NCBI RefSeq assembly: GCF_009764645.1
Contig: NZ_RWIM01000019.1
Coordinates: forward strand, 1-56,991
DNA length: 56,991 bases
Direction of reading: 5' to 3'
Source of the DNA: Pseudomonas sp. PB106
Lineage (GTDB): Bacteria > Pseudomonadota > Gammaproteobacteria > Pseudomonadales > Pseudomonadaceae
In this document: piece after piece, positions 38,526 to 47,472 of the stretch
Layout: each line of letters starts with the position of its first letter
Numbering within the stretch: position 1 is the stretch's first letter
Program-made: the position numbers and the translations under genes
Notes under the pieces: model-generated
What the model was told of the DNA's origin: nothing
Database searches by the model: none
What the model saw: only the letters and a program-made list of their open reading frames with translations

Positions 38526-39251
38526 ATGAATCTCACCCCCGCCCTCCCCGCCTGCTGCACCGCGCTCGACAGCCATTGGCCGTTGCCGACGGTATTGCCC
38601 GACACCGTGCTGCTCGGCACCCACTTCGACCCGGCGCGATTGCTGGGCGACGACTTCCTGCGCAGCGCCATCGAGGCGCCGCCAAGCATTCAGCGCTCAG
38701 TGGCCAAACGTCAGGCCGAGTTTCTCGCCGGGCGGATCTGCGCCCGGGCGGCGTTGCAGCAACTGGAAGGCTCCAGCGTAGTGCCGGCGATCGGTGAAGA
38801 CCGTGCGCCGATCTGGCCGGCGCACATCTGCGGCTCGATCACTCACAGCACCGGTCACGCCGCCGCGATTGTCGCCAACAAGCAACATTGGCGCGGCTTG
38901 GGCATGGATCTGGAAAATCTGCTCAGTACCGAGCGCGCCGAGCGACTGGCCGGGGAAATCCTCACACCGGCAGAAATGCAGCGCATGGCGGCGGCTTCGC
39001 GAGAGCAGTTGGCGTTGTGGGTGACGCTGACGTTTTCGGTGAAGGAAAGTTTGTTCAAAGCGCTGTACCCGATTGTGCAGCAGCGCTTTTACTTCGAGCA
39101 CGCTGAGGTGCTGGAGTGGACTGAGGCGGGTCAGGTGCGGTTGCGGTTGTTGACGGATCTGTCGAGCGAATGGCGCCACGGCACCGAGCTTGATGCGCAG
39201 TTCGGGGTGCGGGATGGGCAGTTGTTGAGTCTGGTCAGTATTCAAGCCTGA
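38526..39251 (+). CDS. pcpS: 4'-phosphopantetheinyl transferase, EntD/PcpS type
   Basis: A 241-residue enzyme that transfers phosphopantetheine from CoA to acyl, aryl and peptidyl carrier proteins. Family motifs: GSITHSTGHAAAIVA (around the substrate-binding His), GLGMDLENL with the Mg-binding Asp-x-Glu, and TFSVKESLFKAL with the W/FxxKExxxK motif. The ATG at 38526 gives MNLTPALPAC; an ATG three codons upstream is possible. In P. aeruginosa PcpS serves both fatty acid synthesis and siderophore synthesis, and its position near phoPQ and nrdA is similar. Confidence 0.85.
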   Translation: MNLTPALPACCTALDSHWPLPTVLPDTVLLGTHFDPARLLGDDFLRSAIEAPPSIQRSVAKRQAEFLAGRICARAALQQLEGSSVVPAIGEDRAPIWPAHICGSITHSTGHAAAIVANKQHWRGLGMDLENLLSTERAERLAGEILTPAEMQRMAAASREQLALWVTLTFSVKESLFKALYPIVQQRFYFEHAEVLEWTEAGQVRLRLLTDLSSEWRHGTELDAQFGVRDGQLLSLVSIQA

Positions 39252-39270
39252 GGATTTTCATTGGCTGTCA

Positions 39271-39372
39271 GGCCTCATCGCTGGCAAGCCAGCTCCCACA
39301 GTTTCCGTGGTGAGCACAAATTCAAGGTACACCCCTGAAACCTGTGGGAGCTGGCTTGCCAGCGATGGGGCC
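39271..39372. repeat. REPIN doublet, TGTGGGAGCTGGCTTGCCAGCGAT family
   Basis: Inverted arms at 39271-39300 and 39341-39372 with extended GGCC ends, between convergent pcpS and sensor kinase genes. Confidence 0.9.
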
Positions 39373-39391
39373 AGCAAACCCACCACACAAC

Positions 39392-41002
39392 TCACCGGCG
39401 CTCCTGATTCCTCGGCCAACTCAGGCTGAAACACGCCCCACCCAGACTTTTGCTCTTGCCAATGATCGCCCGGCCGTCATGCCAGTGAATGATCCGCCGC
39501 ACGATCGACAACCCCAGACCATGCCCGCCCGACGCGCGCGTACGGCTGTCGTCCAGACGCAGAAACGGCGTAAAGATCCGCTCCCACGCCACCTCAGGCA
39601 CGCCGGGCCCGTCGTCCTCGACATCGACCCGACAGCGCAACTGCCCGACCTGATAACTCACCGTCACCTTCGAACGGGCATGGCGCATGGCGTTGCTCAC
39701 CAGATTCTGTAAGGCGCGGTGCAAGTAACGCGGCTCGGCTTCGACCCAGGCATCGTCGTTGTCCGCCGCCGACAGACACAAACCACGCTGCACCGTGACC
39801 TCGGCACGCAACGGCGCCAGCTCTTCGATGACCTGATCGACCAACGCATCCAGGTCGATGCGCTGGAACGTCAGCGCCGGCGAGCCTTGCTCCAGTCGCG
39901 CGTAGGTGAGCATTTCATCGACCAGCTTATCGAGGTCCTCGATGTCGTGATCCATGCCTTCGCGGTACTTTTCCAGCGCTTGCGGGGTGGTCGCCGAGCC
40001 GATCATTTCCAGGCCAAAACGCAGGCGCGCCACTGGCGTGCGCAACTCGTGGGAGACCGCGCGCACCAGTTCGCGCTGGATCGCCAGGAGTTGCTGCAAG
40101 TGCTCGGCCATGCCGTTGAACGCCGAGGCGAGGCGCCCGACCGAATCAGCACCGCGCGCCGGCACGCGGGTTTCCAGGCTGCCCTTGGCGATGCGCGTGG
40201 CTGCCGCTTCGAGGCCGCGCAAACGCCGTTCGAGCTGGCGCACCAACAGATAAACGATAAGGCCAATCAGGCTCAGCCCGAGCGCGGCGATCAACACCAG
40301 CCACTCCGGCGGATACGGATTCATCTGGTACAGCGGGCCGATCTCCAGCACCCACGGCGTGCCAACCATGCCGGCAAACACGCGGATCGAATCACCGCCC
40401 TTGCCCAGCGCCATCACCGTATCGCCTTCGGCCACGCGACGATTCTGATCCTCGTCCATGTCGGCATCGTTGACCGTGACCAGCCGCAGGTCAAAGCCGA
40501 AGCCCTTCTCTTCCTTTATCTGCGCCAGTCGTTTCGGCTGCTCGCCGACGGGCACCCGCACCAGCTCATCGGCCAACAGATAAATGGTCGCGCGCGCCAG
40601 TTGTTCGCTGATCTGCTGCACTTCTCCCACCAGAACTAGCTGTTCCTTGTCGCTGACCATCCGGTAAACCTTCGCCGCGTGCGGGCCGGTCTGCTCGACC
40701 AAGGCCTGACCGCGCTGCACGCGGGTACGTTGGGACAGGTCGAGATCGGTCTCGGCGAACTTTTTCAGCGCCAGCGGAATCCCGAGCAAGCGTTCCCACA
40801 CCAGCAGCGCGCGATGGCGTTCGGTTTCGTTCATCGGCTGCAGGTTGCTGGCCATCAGCGAGAATGTGCCGTGGGCCAGGCGCTCGCGATACTGCTCGCT
40901 GCGCACCTGATTGAGCAGGTTCAGCGCCAGCACGCCGAGCACCGCGACCAGAATGATCGCAGCGCACATGCCGCCGTAGATGCGCAGGAAGATCGAGTTC
41001 AC
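39392..41002 (-). CDS. Sensor histidine kinase, RstB-like (PA1158-like)
   Basis: A 536-residue kinase. TM1 at about 10-30, a long periplasmic domain (about 30-230), TM2 at about 235-255 (WLVLIAALGLSLIGLIVYLL), HAMP, HisKA with phospho-His in RAVSHELRTPVARLR, and an ATPase with NLVSNAMRHARS, DDGPGVP and GHGLGLSIVRRI. Position next to nrdA and architecture correspond to P. aeruginosa PA1158. The start overlaps the response regulator stop by four bases. The signal is unknown; E. coli RstB is regulated by PhoPQ, and phoPQ lies nearby, which is only suggestive. Confidence 0.85.
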   Translation of the reverse strand: MNSIFLRIYGGMCAAIILVAVLGVLALNLLNQVRSEQYRERLAHGTFSLMASNLQPMNETERHRALLVWERLLGIPLALKKFAETDLDLSQRTRVQRGQALVEQTGPHAAKVYRMVSDKEQLVLVGEVQQISEQLARATIYLLADELVRVPVGEQPKRLAQIKEEKGFGFDLRLVTVNDADMDEDQNRRVAEGDTVMALGKGGDSIRVFAGMVGTPWVLEIGPLYQMNPYPPEWLVLIAALGLSLIGLIVYLLVRQLERRLRGLEAAATRIAKGSLETRVPARGADSVGRLASAFNGMAEHLQQLLAIQRELVRAVSHELRTPVARLRFGLEMIGSATTPQALEKYREGMDHDIEDLDKLVDEMLTYARLEQGSPALTFQRIDLDALVDQVIEELAPLRAEVTVQRGLCLSAADNDDAWVEAEPRYLHRALQNLVSNAMRHARSKVTVSYQVGQLRCRVDVEDDGPGVPEVAWERIFTPFLRLDDSRTRASGGHGLGLSIVRRIIHWHDGRAIIGKSKSLGGACFSLSWPRNQERR

Positions 41003-41721
41003 AGCGGCAGGTCGACGCAGGCTTCGGGGACAAACAGATAGCCTTTGCTGCGCACGGTTTTGATCAGGCGTGGATGATCTGGGTCGTCACCGATTTTCGG
41101 GCGGATTCGCGAGATGCGCACATCGATCGAGCGGTCCTGGCCGTCGTAGCCGATGCCGCGCAGGGCGGTAAAGATTTCTTCGCGGGACAAAATGCGCCCG
41201 GCATTGGAAACCAGCAGCCACAGCAGGTCGAATTCGGCGCTGGTCAGCTCGATGCCGTTGTCACTCAGCCAGGCTTCACGCAAAGCGTTGTCGACTACCA
41301 ACGGACCGAATTGCAGACGACGGGATTTTTCCGTGATCGGTTCCGCGCTGTCACTGCGCCGCAGCAACGCCTGAACCCGTGCCAATAACAAGCGCGGGCG
41401 CACCGGTTTGCACACGTAATCGTCAGCGCCAAGATCGAGACCTTGAATCTGATCGGCGTCATCGGTGCGCGCCGTCAGCATCAGGATCGGCCCGTCGTAC
41501 TGATTGCGCACCTTGCGGCAAATGCTCAAGCCGTCTTCACCGGGCAGCATCAGATCGAGGATCACCAGATCCGGTTGCTCCTTGATGATCCGCGCCGCCG
41601 CCAGCGCACCGTTGCCTTCGATGTCCACGCGCAATCCATTGGCTTGCAGGTAATCGCGCGTGAGTTCGGCCAGTCGCTGGTCATCCTCGACGATCAATAC
41701 CTGCCAGGCTTGTTGCTCCAC
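40999..41721 (-). CDS. OmpR-family response regulator, RstA-like (PA1157-like)
   Basis: A 240-residue regulator starting with GTG at 41721 (giving MEQQAWQVLIVEDD), with AGAGGT upstream. Receiver: VLIVEDDQRLAEL, phospho-Asp in VILDLMLPGEDG, Lys in DYVCKPVRPRL. Winged helix: LTSAEFDLLWLLVSN, GQDRSIDVRISRIRPKI and TVRSKGYLFVP. It forms an operon with the overlapping kinase and is divergent from nrdA, 850 bp apart. Confidence 0.87.
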   Translation of the reverse strand: MEQQAWQVLIVEDDQRLAELTRDYLQANGLRVDIEGNGALAAARIIKEQPDLVILDLMLPGEDGLSICRKVRNQYDGPILMLTARTDDADQIQGLDLGADDYVCKPVRPRLLLARVQALLRRSDSAEPITEKSRRLQFGPLVVDNALREAWLSDNGIELTSAEFDLLWLLVSNAGRILSREEIFTALRGIGYDGQDRSIDVRISRIRPKIGDDPDHPRLIKTVRSKGYLFVPEACVDLPL

Positions 41722-41783
41722 CGGTGACCTCTGCTTTCTATTGTTATTAAGTAAGGAAGAACCGTATGACTCAGTACAAATCA

Positions 41784-41873
41784 TGTGGGAGCGAGCTTGC
41801 TCGCGAATGCGTCAGATCAGTCAACATTGATGCTGAACCTACCGACGCCTTCGCAAGCAAGCTCGCTCCCACA
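41784..41873. repeat. REPIN doublet, TGTGGGAGCGAGCTTGCTCGCGAA family
   Basis: Arms at 41784-41813 and 41844-41873 are inverted copies with about 30 bp between; one base differs (CGCAAG for CGCGAG). Confidence 0.9.
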
Positions 41874-42121
41874 GTTTCAGATCCTCCGGTCTTTTTGTCA
41901 TGTTTAAAGAGGATAAGAATGCGTACGAACAGGTCGATTGTATAAACGGCGTACAGCCAGAACACAAGTCGGTAAATGCGTTCGGACGAGGCGGTTTTTT
42001 GTGATAGGGTTCGCGCCCTTAAAAATCCGCTGAAGCGTTTTTCCGGGTGAATAAACAGTGACAAACGGTCTAGGTCAGCAGGTTCGCGGCCTACACGGGA
42101 ATTCCTTGTTTCTTACACAAT

Positions 42122-42142
42122 TTACGCACAGGTTTATCCACA
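42122..42142 (+). promoter_or_regulatory. DnaA boxes in the nrdA promoter region
   Basis: TTATCCACA (42134-42142) is an exact DnaA box (consensus TTATnCACA). TTACGCACA (42122-42130) is a one-mismatch copy in the same direction, starting 12 bp earlier. In E. coli the nrdAB promoter is also DnaA controlled. Confidence 0.7.
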
Positions 42143-42168
42143 GGTAGTACGTTGCAACACCCCTCAAA

Positions 42169-42216
42169 ACGCATTATCTTGTAGCACGGCGCGGGGAGAG
42201 ACCCTACATATGGGGT
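42169..42216. promoter_or_regulatory. Paired NrdR-like boxes upstream of nrdA
   Basis: ACCCTACATATGGGGT (42201-42216) fits the NrdR consensus core C-w-A-n-AT-n-T-w-G and is an imperfect palindrome. A weaker copy, ACGCATTATCTTGTAG (42169-42184), starts exactly 32 bp earlier, about three helical turns, the usual spacing of paired NrdR boxes. Confidence 0.65.
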
Positions 42217-42574
42217 TTTCCACTCAAACGCCCAACCACATTTAGGGCCTGAAACTCAAGTGCTTTATTGCCAGTTTCCGGTTGAACCAAGCAAGTTTTT
42301 CAAAGCCCAAACCGCACTTGCGGATGGCACCGTTTTTTAGGTCGGAAATGACCGGAACGGTACGGGTGTTGCAGTCATTACTGTCACCTTGGAAGGAATC
42401 CGGCTCGAGCCTTGGCTCGCGGCCAAAAACTTCGGCAAGGATGCGGCGCTACAAGCCTTTTTCCTACTGTTCCGAAGTTGTTACGCCGACGCTTGTCGGT
42501 TGCAGTGCTTCGGTACAGAACGGTGAGCACCATGACGGTGCCAAACAAACATAGAGAATGTGGAGACCACCCCC

Positions 42575-45469
42575 ATGCAAACCGACACAACTCGCGAGAA
42601 CCCGCAGGGCACCTTGCCGCAGGCCGCCGATTCGAATTCGGATCTGGCTGCTACCGCGCCTGGTCAACTGCGCGTGATCAAGCGTAATGGCACTGTCGTT
42701 CCTTACACCGATGACAAGATCACCGTCGCTATCACCAAAGCGTTCCTCGCAGTTGAAGGCGGCACCGCTGCCGCTTCGTCGCGAATCCATGACACCGTGG
42801 CCCGCCTGACCGAACAGGTCACCGCGACCTTCAAGCGTCGCATGCCTTCGGGCGGCACCATCCACATCGAAGAAATCCAGGACCAGGTTGAACTGGCCCT
42901 GATGCGTGCCGGCGAGCAGAAAGTCGCGCGCGACTACGTGATCTACCGTGACGGTCGTTCGAAAGAACGCGCTGCCCACGCCCCGGCGGAAGAAGCAGTC
43001 AACGCGCACCCGTCGATCCGCATCACCCGTGCCGACGGCAGCCTGGCGCCGCTGGACATGGGCCGTCTGAACACCATCGTCACCGAGGCCTGCGAAGGTC
43101 TGGAAGAGGTCGACGGCGACCTGATTCAGCGCGAAACCCTGAAGAACCTGTACGACGGCGTGGCACTGACCGACGTCAACACCGCGCTGGTGATGACCGC
43201 CCGTACCTTGGTGGAGCGTGAGCCGAACTACTCGTTCGTCACCGCCCGCCTGCTGATGGACACCCTGCGTGCCGAAGGCCTGGGCTTCCTTGGTGTGACC
43301 GAAAGCGCCACTCACCACGAAATGGTTGACCTGTACGCCAAGGCACTGCCGGCCTACATCGCCAAAGGTATCGAGTTCGAACTGCTGAACCCTGTGCTGG
43401 CCTCCTTCGACCTGGAAAAACTGGGCAAGGCGATCAACCACGAGCGCGATCAGCAATTCACCTACCTGGGCCTGCAAACCCTGTACGACCGTTACTTCAT
43501 CCACAAGGATGGTATTCGTTTCGAACTGCCGCAGATCTTCTTCATGCGCGTGGCCATGGGCCTGGCGATCGAAGAGAAGCAGAAAGAAGACCGTGCGATC
43601 GAGTTCTACAACCTGCTGTCGTCCTTCGACTACATGTCGTCGACTCCGACCCTGTTCAACGCCGGTACCCTGCGTCCACAGCTGTCGAGCTGCTACCTGA
43701 CCACCGTGCCGGATGACCTGTCGGGCATCTACCACGCGATTCACGACAACGCCATGTTGTCGAAATTCGCTGGCGGCCTGGGCAACGACTGGACGCCGGT
43801 GCGTGCGCTGGGTTCGTACATCAAGGGCACCAACGGCAAGTCGCAAGGCGTGGTTCCGTTCCTCAAAGTCGTGAACGACACCGCTGTAGCCGTTAACCAG
43901 GGTGGCAAGCGCAAAGGCGCTGTGTGTGCCTACCTGGAAACCTGGCACATGGACATCGAAGAGTTCATCGAGCTGCGCAAGAACACCGGTGATGATCGTC
44001 GTCGTACCCACGACATGAACACCGCCAACTGGATCCCTGACCTGTTCATGAAGCGCGTCTTCGATGACGGCAAATGGACCCTGTTCTCGCCATCCGAAGT
44101 GCCGGACCTGCACGACCTGACCGGTAAAGCCTTCGAAGAACGCTACGAGTACTACGAAGCCCTGACCGAATACCCAGGCAAGGTCAAACTGTTCAAGACC
44201 ATCCAGGCCAAAGACCTGTGGCGCAAAATGCTCTCCATGCTGTTTGAAACCGGCCACCCATGGCTGACCTTCAAAGACCCGTGCAACCTGCGCAGCCCGC
44301 AGCAGCACGTTGGCGTGGTTCACAGCTCGAACCTGTGCACCGAGATCACCTTGAACACCAACAAGGACGAGATCGCCGTTTGCAACCTGGGCTCGATCAA
44401 CCTGCCGAACCACATCGTCAACGGCAAGCTGGACACCGCCAAGCTGGAACGCACCGTGAACACCGCCGTTCGCATGCTCGATAACGTTATCGACATCAAC
44501 TACTACTCGGTGCCACAAGCGAAGAACTCCAACTTCAAGCACCGTCCGGTCGGTCTGGGCATCATGGGCTTCCAGGACGCTCTGTACCTGCAGCACATCC
44601 CTTACGGTTCCGACGCTGCCGTCGAGTTCGCCGACAAGTCGATGGAAGCGGTCAGCTACTACGCGATCCAGGCGTCCTGCGACCTGGCAGACGAGCGCGG
44701 CGCGTACGAGACGTTCCAGGGTTCGCTGTGGTCCAAAGGCATCCTGCCGCTGGATTCGCAACAGATCCTGATCGAGGCTCGCGGCCAGAAGTACATCGAC
44801 GTTGACCTGAACGAAACCCTGGACTGGGCACCGGTTCGCGCCCGTGTGCAGAAAGGCATTCGTAACTCCAACATCATGGCCATCGCACCGACCGCGACCA
44901 TCGCCAACATCACCGGCGTATCGCAGTCGATCGAACCGACCTACCAGAACCTCTATGTGAAATCGAACCTGTCGGGCGAATTCACCGTGATCAACCCGTA
45001 CCTGGTTCGCGACCTCAAGGCTCGCGGTCTGTGGGACTCGGTCATGATCAACGACCTGAAGTACTACGACGGTTCGGTTCAGCAGATCGAGCGCATCCCG
45101 CAAGAACTCAAAGAGCTCTACGCGACCGCCTTCGAAGTGGACACCAAGTGGATCGTTGACGCGGCCAGCCGTCGTCAGAAGTGGATCGACCAGGCCCAAT
45201 CGCTGAACCTGTACATCGCTGGCGCCTCGGGCAAGAAACTCGACGTGACCTACCGCATGGCCTGGTACCGTGGCCTGAAAACCACCTACTACCTCCGTGC
45301 CCTGGCCGCGACCAGCACCGAGAAGTCGACCATCAACACCGGCAAGCTGAACGCTGTATCCAGCGGCGGCAACCACGGTGACGATTCGGTACTGGCAGCC
45401 CCTGCCGGTCCAGCGCCAGTGCCAAAAGCCTGCGCGATCGACGAGCCGGATTGCGAAGCTTGCCAATAA
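42575..45469 (+). CDS. nrdA: Class Ia ribonucleotide reductase large subunit NrdA
   Basis: A 964-residue enzyme that reduces ribonucleoside diphosphates. The N-terminal region carries two ATP-cone-like domains (about 30-125, QLRVIKRNGTVVPY, and about 145-240, IRITRADGSLAPLDMG), as reported for P. aeruginosa NrdA. The catalytic barrel has the redox Cys in SSCYLTTVPDD, the NLCTEITLNTN segment with the active-site Cys and Glu, and TATIANITGVSQSIEP. The C-terminal CEAC carries the shuttle cysteines. I chose ATG 42575 over the GTG at 42560 because GGAG lies nine bases upstream. nrdB is not in the window. Confidence 0.97.
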   Translation: MQTDTTRENPQGTLPQAADSNSDLAATAPGQLRVIKRNGTVVPYTDDKITVAITKAFLAVEGGTAAASSRIHDTVARLTEQVTATFKRRMPSGGTIHIEEIQDQVELALMRAGEQKVARDYVIYRDGRSKERAAHAPAEEAVNAHPSIRITRADGSLAPLDMGRLNTIVTEACEGLEEVDGDLIQRETLKNLYDGVALTDVNTALVMTARTLVEREPNYSFVTARLLMDTLRAEGLGFLGVTESATHHEMVDLYAKALPAYIAKGIEFELLNPVLASFDLEKLGKAINHERDQQFTYLGLQTLYDRYFIHKDGIRFELPQIFFMRVAMGLAIEEKQKEDRAIEFYNLLSSFDYMSSTPTLFNAGTLRPQLSSCYLTTVPDDLSGIYHAIHDNAMLSKFAGGLGNDWTPVRALGSYIKGTNGKSQGVVPFLKVVNDTAVAVNQGGKRKGAVCAYLETWHMDIEEFIELRKNTGDDRRRTHDMNTANWIPDLFMKRVFDDGKWTLFSPSEVPDLHDLTGKAFEERYEYYEALTEYPGKVKLFKTIQAKDLWRKMLSMLFETGHPWLTFKDPCNLRSPQQHVGVVHSSNLCTEITLNTNKDEIAVCNLGSINLPNHIVNGKLDTAKLERTVNTAVRMLDNVIDINYYSVPQAKNSNFKHRPVGLGIMGFQDALYLQHIPYGSDAAVEFADKSMEAVSYYAIQASCDLADERGAYETFQGSLWSKGILPLDSQQILIEARGQKYIDVDLNETLDWAPVRARVQKGIRNSNIMAIAPTATIANITGVSQSIEPTYQNLYVKSNLSGEFTVINPYLVRDLKARGLWDSVMINDLKYYDGSVQQIERIPQELKELYATAFEVDTKWIVDAASRRQKWIDQAQSLNLYIAGASGKKLDVTYRMAWYRGLKTTYYLRALAATSTEKSTINTGKLNAVSSGGNHGDDSVLAAPAGPAPVPKACAIDEPDCEACQ

Positions 45470-45480
45470 GCTGAGCTGAG

Positions 45481-45502
45481 TCAGGTGTCGAAAGACACCT
45501 GA
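45481..45502 (+). other. Hairpin with GAAA tetraloop after nrdA
   Basis: TCAGGTGTC (45481-45489), loop GAAA and GACACCTGA (45494-45502) form a perfect 9-bp stem closed by a GNRA tetraloop. It begins 12 bases after the nrdA stop and immediately precedes the terminator. Confidence 0.8.
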
Positions 45503-45505
45503 ACG

Positions 45506-45549
45506 AAAAAGCCCCTGACAGACCACTGGTTTGTCGGGGGCTTTTTTTT
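45506..45549 (+). terminator. Intrinsic terminator of nrdA
   Basis: AAGCCCCTGACA pairs with TGTCGGGGGCTT (one G-U pair) around a 12-base loop and is followed by eight T. The transcript therefore ends without nrdB. Confidence 0.9.
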
Positions 45550-45590
45550 GCGTCCGTGTTGAGCCAGATAGATGTCGGTTGGCTGACAAA

Positions 45591-45693
45591 CCGCTATCGC
45601 GAGCAGGGCGGGCTCCCACAGTTGGATTGGATGTTGTCAGCGAGAGATTGTTTGGTTCGTAAGCCGCTTTCGCGAGCAAGCTCGCTCCCACAA
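45591..45693. repeat. Two REP elements in direct orientation
   Basis: CCGCTATCGCGAGCAGGGCG (45591 on) and CCGCTTTCGCGAGCAAGCTC (45664 on), each ending CTCCCACA, face the same way. All other REP copies in the window are inverted pairs, so this is an exception, perhaps two half-doublets. Confidence 0.8.
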
Positions 45694-45724
45694 TTCCGTG
45701 TTGCAAACACCCCACGCGGCAAAG

Positions 45725-46055
45725 CCGCCCCACTCAACACAATGAGCGCAAGCTCGAGTACCGCTCTTGATCTTGATCTCGGAGCCCGTCGGCAGGCTGA
45801 GTGGAGGGATTGATCCGGGGGTGGGAGCGCAGCGACCGTTTGGCGCAGCCAAACACAGCGAGAGGAGGTGCAGCGAAGCAAACCGTAGGCGCTGCGCCCG
45901 GATCGATCCCGGAGCGAAGAAACCCCGAGCATTAGCGAGCGGGCCGAACGTCAGGGCAAAGCCTTTTGGTTCCTTTTTGGCGTTTGAAAAAGGGACTCGC
46001 CGTAAGGGCGAAACCGCCAGTAGCAACAACCGAAGAAACGGATACACCCCCCCAC
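45725..46055. repeat. Dispersed Pseudomonas intergenic module (non-coding)
   Basis: A purine-rich block with internal hairpins, for example GTTTGGC-GCA-GCCAAAC (45838-45854), and phrases such as GGAGCGAAGAAACCCCGAGC. Its reverse-strand reading frames give Pro/Arg/Leu-rich translations of a kind often annotated as short hypothetical proteins in many Pseudomonas genomes, which I recall as a recurring intergenic sequence. No plausible ribosome site or protein family is seen, so I treat it as a repeat, not a gene. Confidence 0.55.
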
Positions 46056-46060
46056 CCAAA

Positions 46061-46090
46061 ACCAAAAAAGCCCCTCAAAAAGAGGGGCTC
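46061..46090 (-). terminator. Intrinsic terminator of flgBCDE
   Basis: AGCCCCTC (46069-46076) and GAGGGGCT (46082-46089) form an 8-bp stem, followed on the minus strand by TTTTTT. It lies 24 bp past the flgE stop. Confidence 0.92.
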
Positions 46091-46113
46091 CCTGACAAAA
46101 CCAAAACCCAGAA

Positions 46114-47442
46114 TCAAGTCATCTGAATAATGGTCTGCATGATGGTGCTCTGCGTGGAAATGGTCTTGGCGTTCGCCTGATAGTTGCTCTGACCCTTGAT
46201 CAGATCAACCAGCTCATTGGTCAGGTTAACGTTCGACTCTTCCAGCGAGTTCGAAGCGATCGAACCCAAAGTACCGGTTTCCGGCGCATCGTAACCCGGG
46301 ATACCCGAAGCAAAAGTCTCTTTCCAGCTAGTACCGCCAACAGCCTGCAGACCCTGTTCGTTGGTGAAGCTCGCCAGCGCAACCTGACCAATCGCCTTGC
46401 TCTGGTTGTTACTGAAGTTGGCAAACAGCGTACCGGTGCCGTCGATGGTCAGGTTAGTGATCTGGCCAGTGGCGTAGCCGTCCTGAGTCGGGATCGAACG
46501 CGCGGTATCAGCGTTGTACTGAGTGGTCTTGCCCATCGAAATGGTCACGCCCGCCGGGTTCGCCGCTGCGCCGTTAGCTTTCCAGACGCCATCGGTCACT
46601 GTACCCGGAACCCAACTTTTCAGGGTCAGGTCGCTGCTGATGATCGCCGCGCCGCCCAGCGGATTCGGAGTGCTGACCTGAGTCAGTTTGCCGGTCGCAT
46701 CAAACGACAGGGTCGATGCCACGGGTGCAGTGACTTTCGGATCGCTGCCGGTTGCGTCGGCGTTACGGCCATCAACCAGGGTGTAAACCTTCCAGGTGTT
46801 GGCACCGGTTTTCACCATGTACTGATCCATGGTGTGCTGGTTGCCCTGGCTGTCATAGATTGGCGTGCTGAACGACTTGGTGTAGGTCGCGGTGTTGGTC
46901 GGATCAAACTTGCCAGCGGCCACTGTGTCGTCGATCGGCGTCGCCGTCGAGTTCAGGTTGATGGTCGAGGTCACGAGCGAGGTGGACTTCGGCGCCAGGT
47001 TGGAGGTGTCGATCTTCAGGTCGGTCAGGACGCCGTTGATGATCTTGCCGTTGGCATCCACACCGTAACCTTGCAGACGCGAGGTGTAGTCGGTGTTGGT
47101 GATGTAACCGGCATTGTCGACCTTGAACGTACCGGCCCGGGTGTAGGTGACCGAGCCGTTGTTGCTCATGGTGAAGAAGCCCGAACCGTTGATGCCCATG
47201 TCCAACACGTTGCCGGTGTTGTTGATGTCACCTTGGGTGAACTGCTGGGAAACGTTGGCCAGGCGCACGCCGTTGCCGATCACTTTGCTGCCGCTACCCA
47301 GGCGAGTGGCCGAGTAGACGTCTTCGAATTCTGCACGGGACGATTTGAAACCGGTGGTCGCGACGTTGGCGATGTTGTTGCCGGTCACGTCCAGTTGTTT
47401 GTTGGCTGCATAGAGACCGCTAAGGCCGATATTGAAAGACAT
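46114..47442 (-). CDS. flgE: Flagellar hook protein FlgE
   Basis: A 442-residue secreted axial protein that polymerises into the hook. The N-terminus (MSFNIGLSGLYAANKQLDVTGNNIANVATTGFKSSR, quoted in part) carries the flagellar rod/hook motif and the C-terminus (SNVNLTNELVDLIKGQSNYQANAK) the matching helix; both form the D0 domain. The middle is variable and Thr/Asn-rich. It is last in flgBCDE and ends at a terminator. The flgF gene, which usually follows, is not present. Confidence 0.97.
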   Translation of the reverse strand: MSFNIGLSGLYAANKQLDVTGNNIANVATTGFKSSRAEFEDVYSATRLGSGSKVIGNGVRLANVSQQFTQGDINNTGNVLDMGINGSGFFTMSNNGSVTYTRAGTFKVDNAGYITNTDYTSRLQGYGVDANGKIINGVLTDLKIDTSNLAPKSTSLVTSTINLNSTATPIDDTVAAGKFDPTNTATYTKSFSTPIYDSQGNQHTMDQYMVKTGANTWKVYTLVDGRNADATGSDPKVTAPVASTLSFDATGKLTQVSTPNPLGGAAIISSDLTLKSWVPGTVTDGVWKANGAAANPAGVTISMGKTTQYNADTARSIPTQDGYATGQITNLTIDGTGTLFANFSNNQSKAIGQVALASFTNEQGLQAVGGTSWKETFASGIPGYDAPETGTLGSIASNSLEESNVNLTNELVDLIKGQSNYQANAKTISTQSTIMQTIIQMT

Positions 47443-47472
47443 ATTCCACTCCTTTGTGCCGGTTAGTCGGCT

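Larger units (their letters stand above)
41722..42574. other. 853-bp intergenic and regulatory region upstream of nrdA
   Basis: It contains a REPIN doublet (41784-41873), DnaA-like boxes (42122-42142), two NrdR-like boxes (42169-42216) and then a leader of about 360 bp before nrdA. Small ORFs in it lack ribosome sites or family resemblance. I see no RNA gene. Confidence 0.6.

Noticed and set aside
42464..45733. 1089-residue open frame opposite nrdA
   Set aside because: Strongly biased composition from an antisense frame; NrdA on the plus strand is fully supported.
45637..46065. 142-residue minus-strand ORF after nrdA
   Set aside because: It lies in repeat DNA, has no ribosome site, and its translation is of the kind I recall from a dispersed intergenic element.
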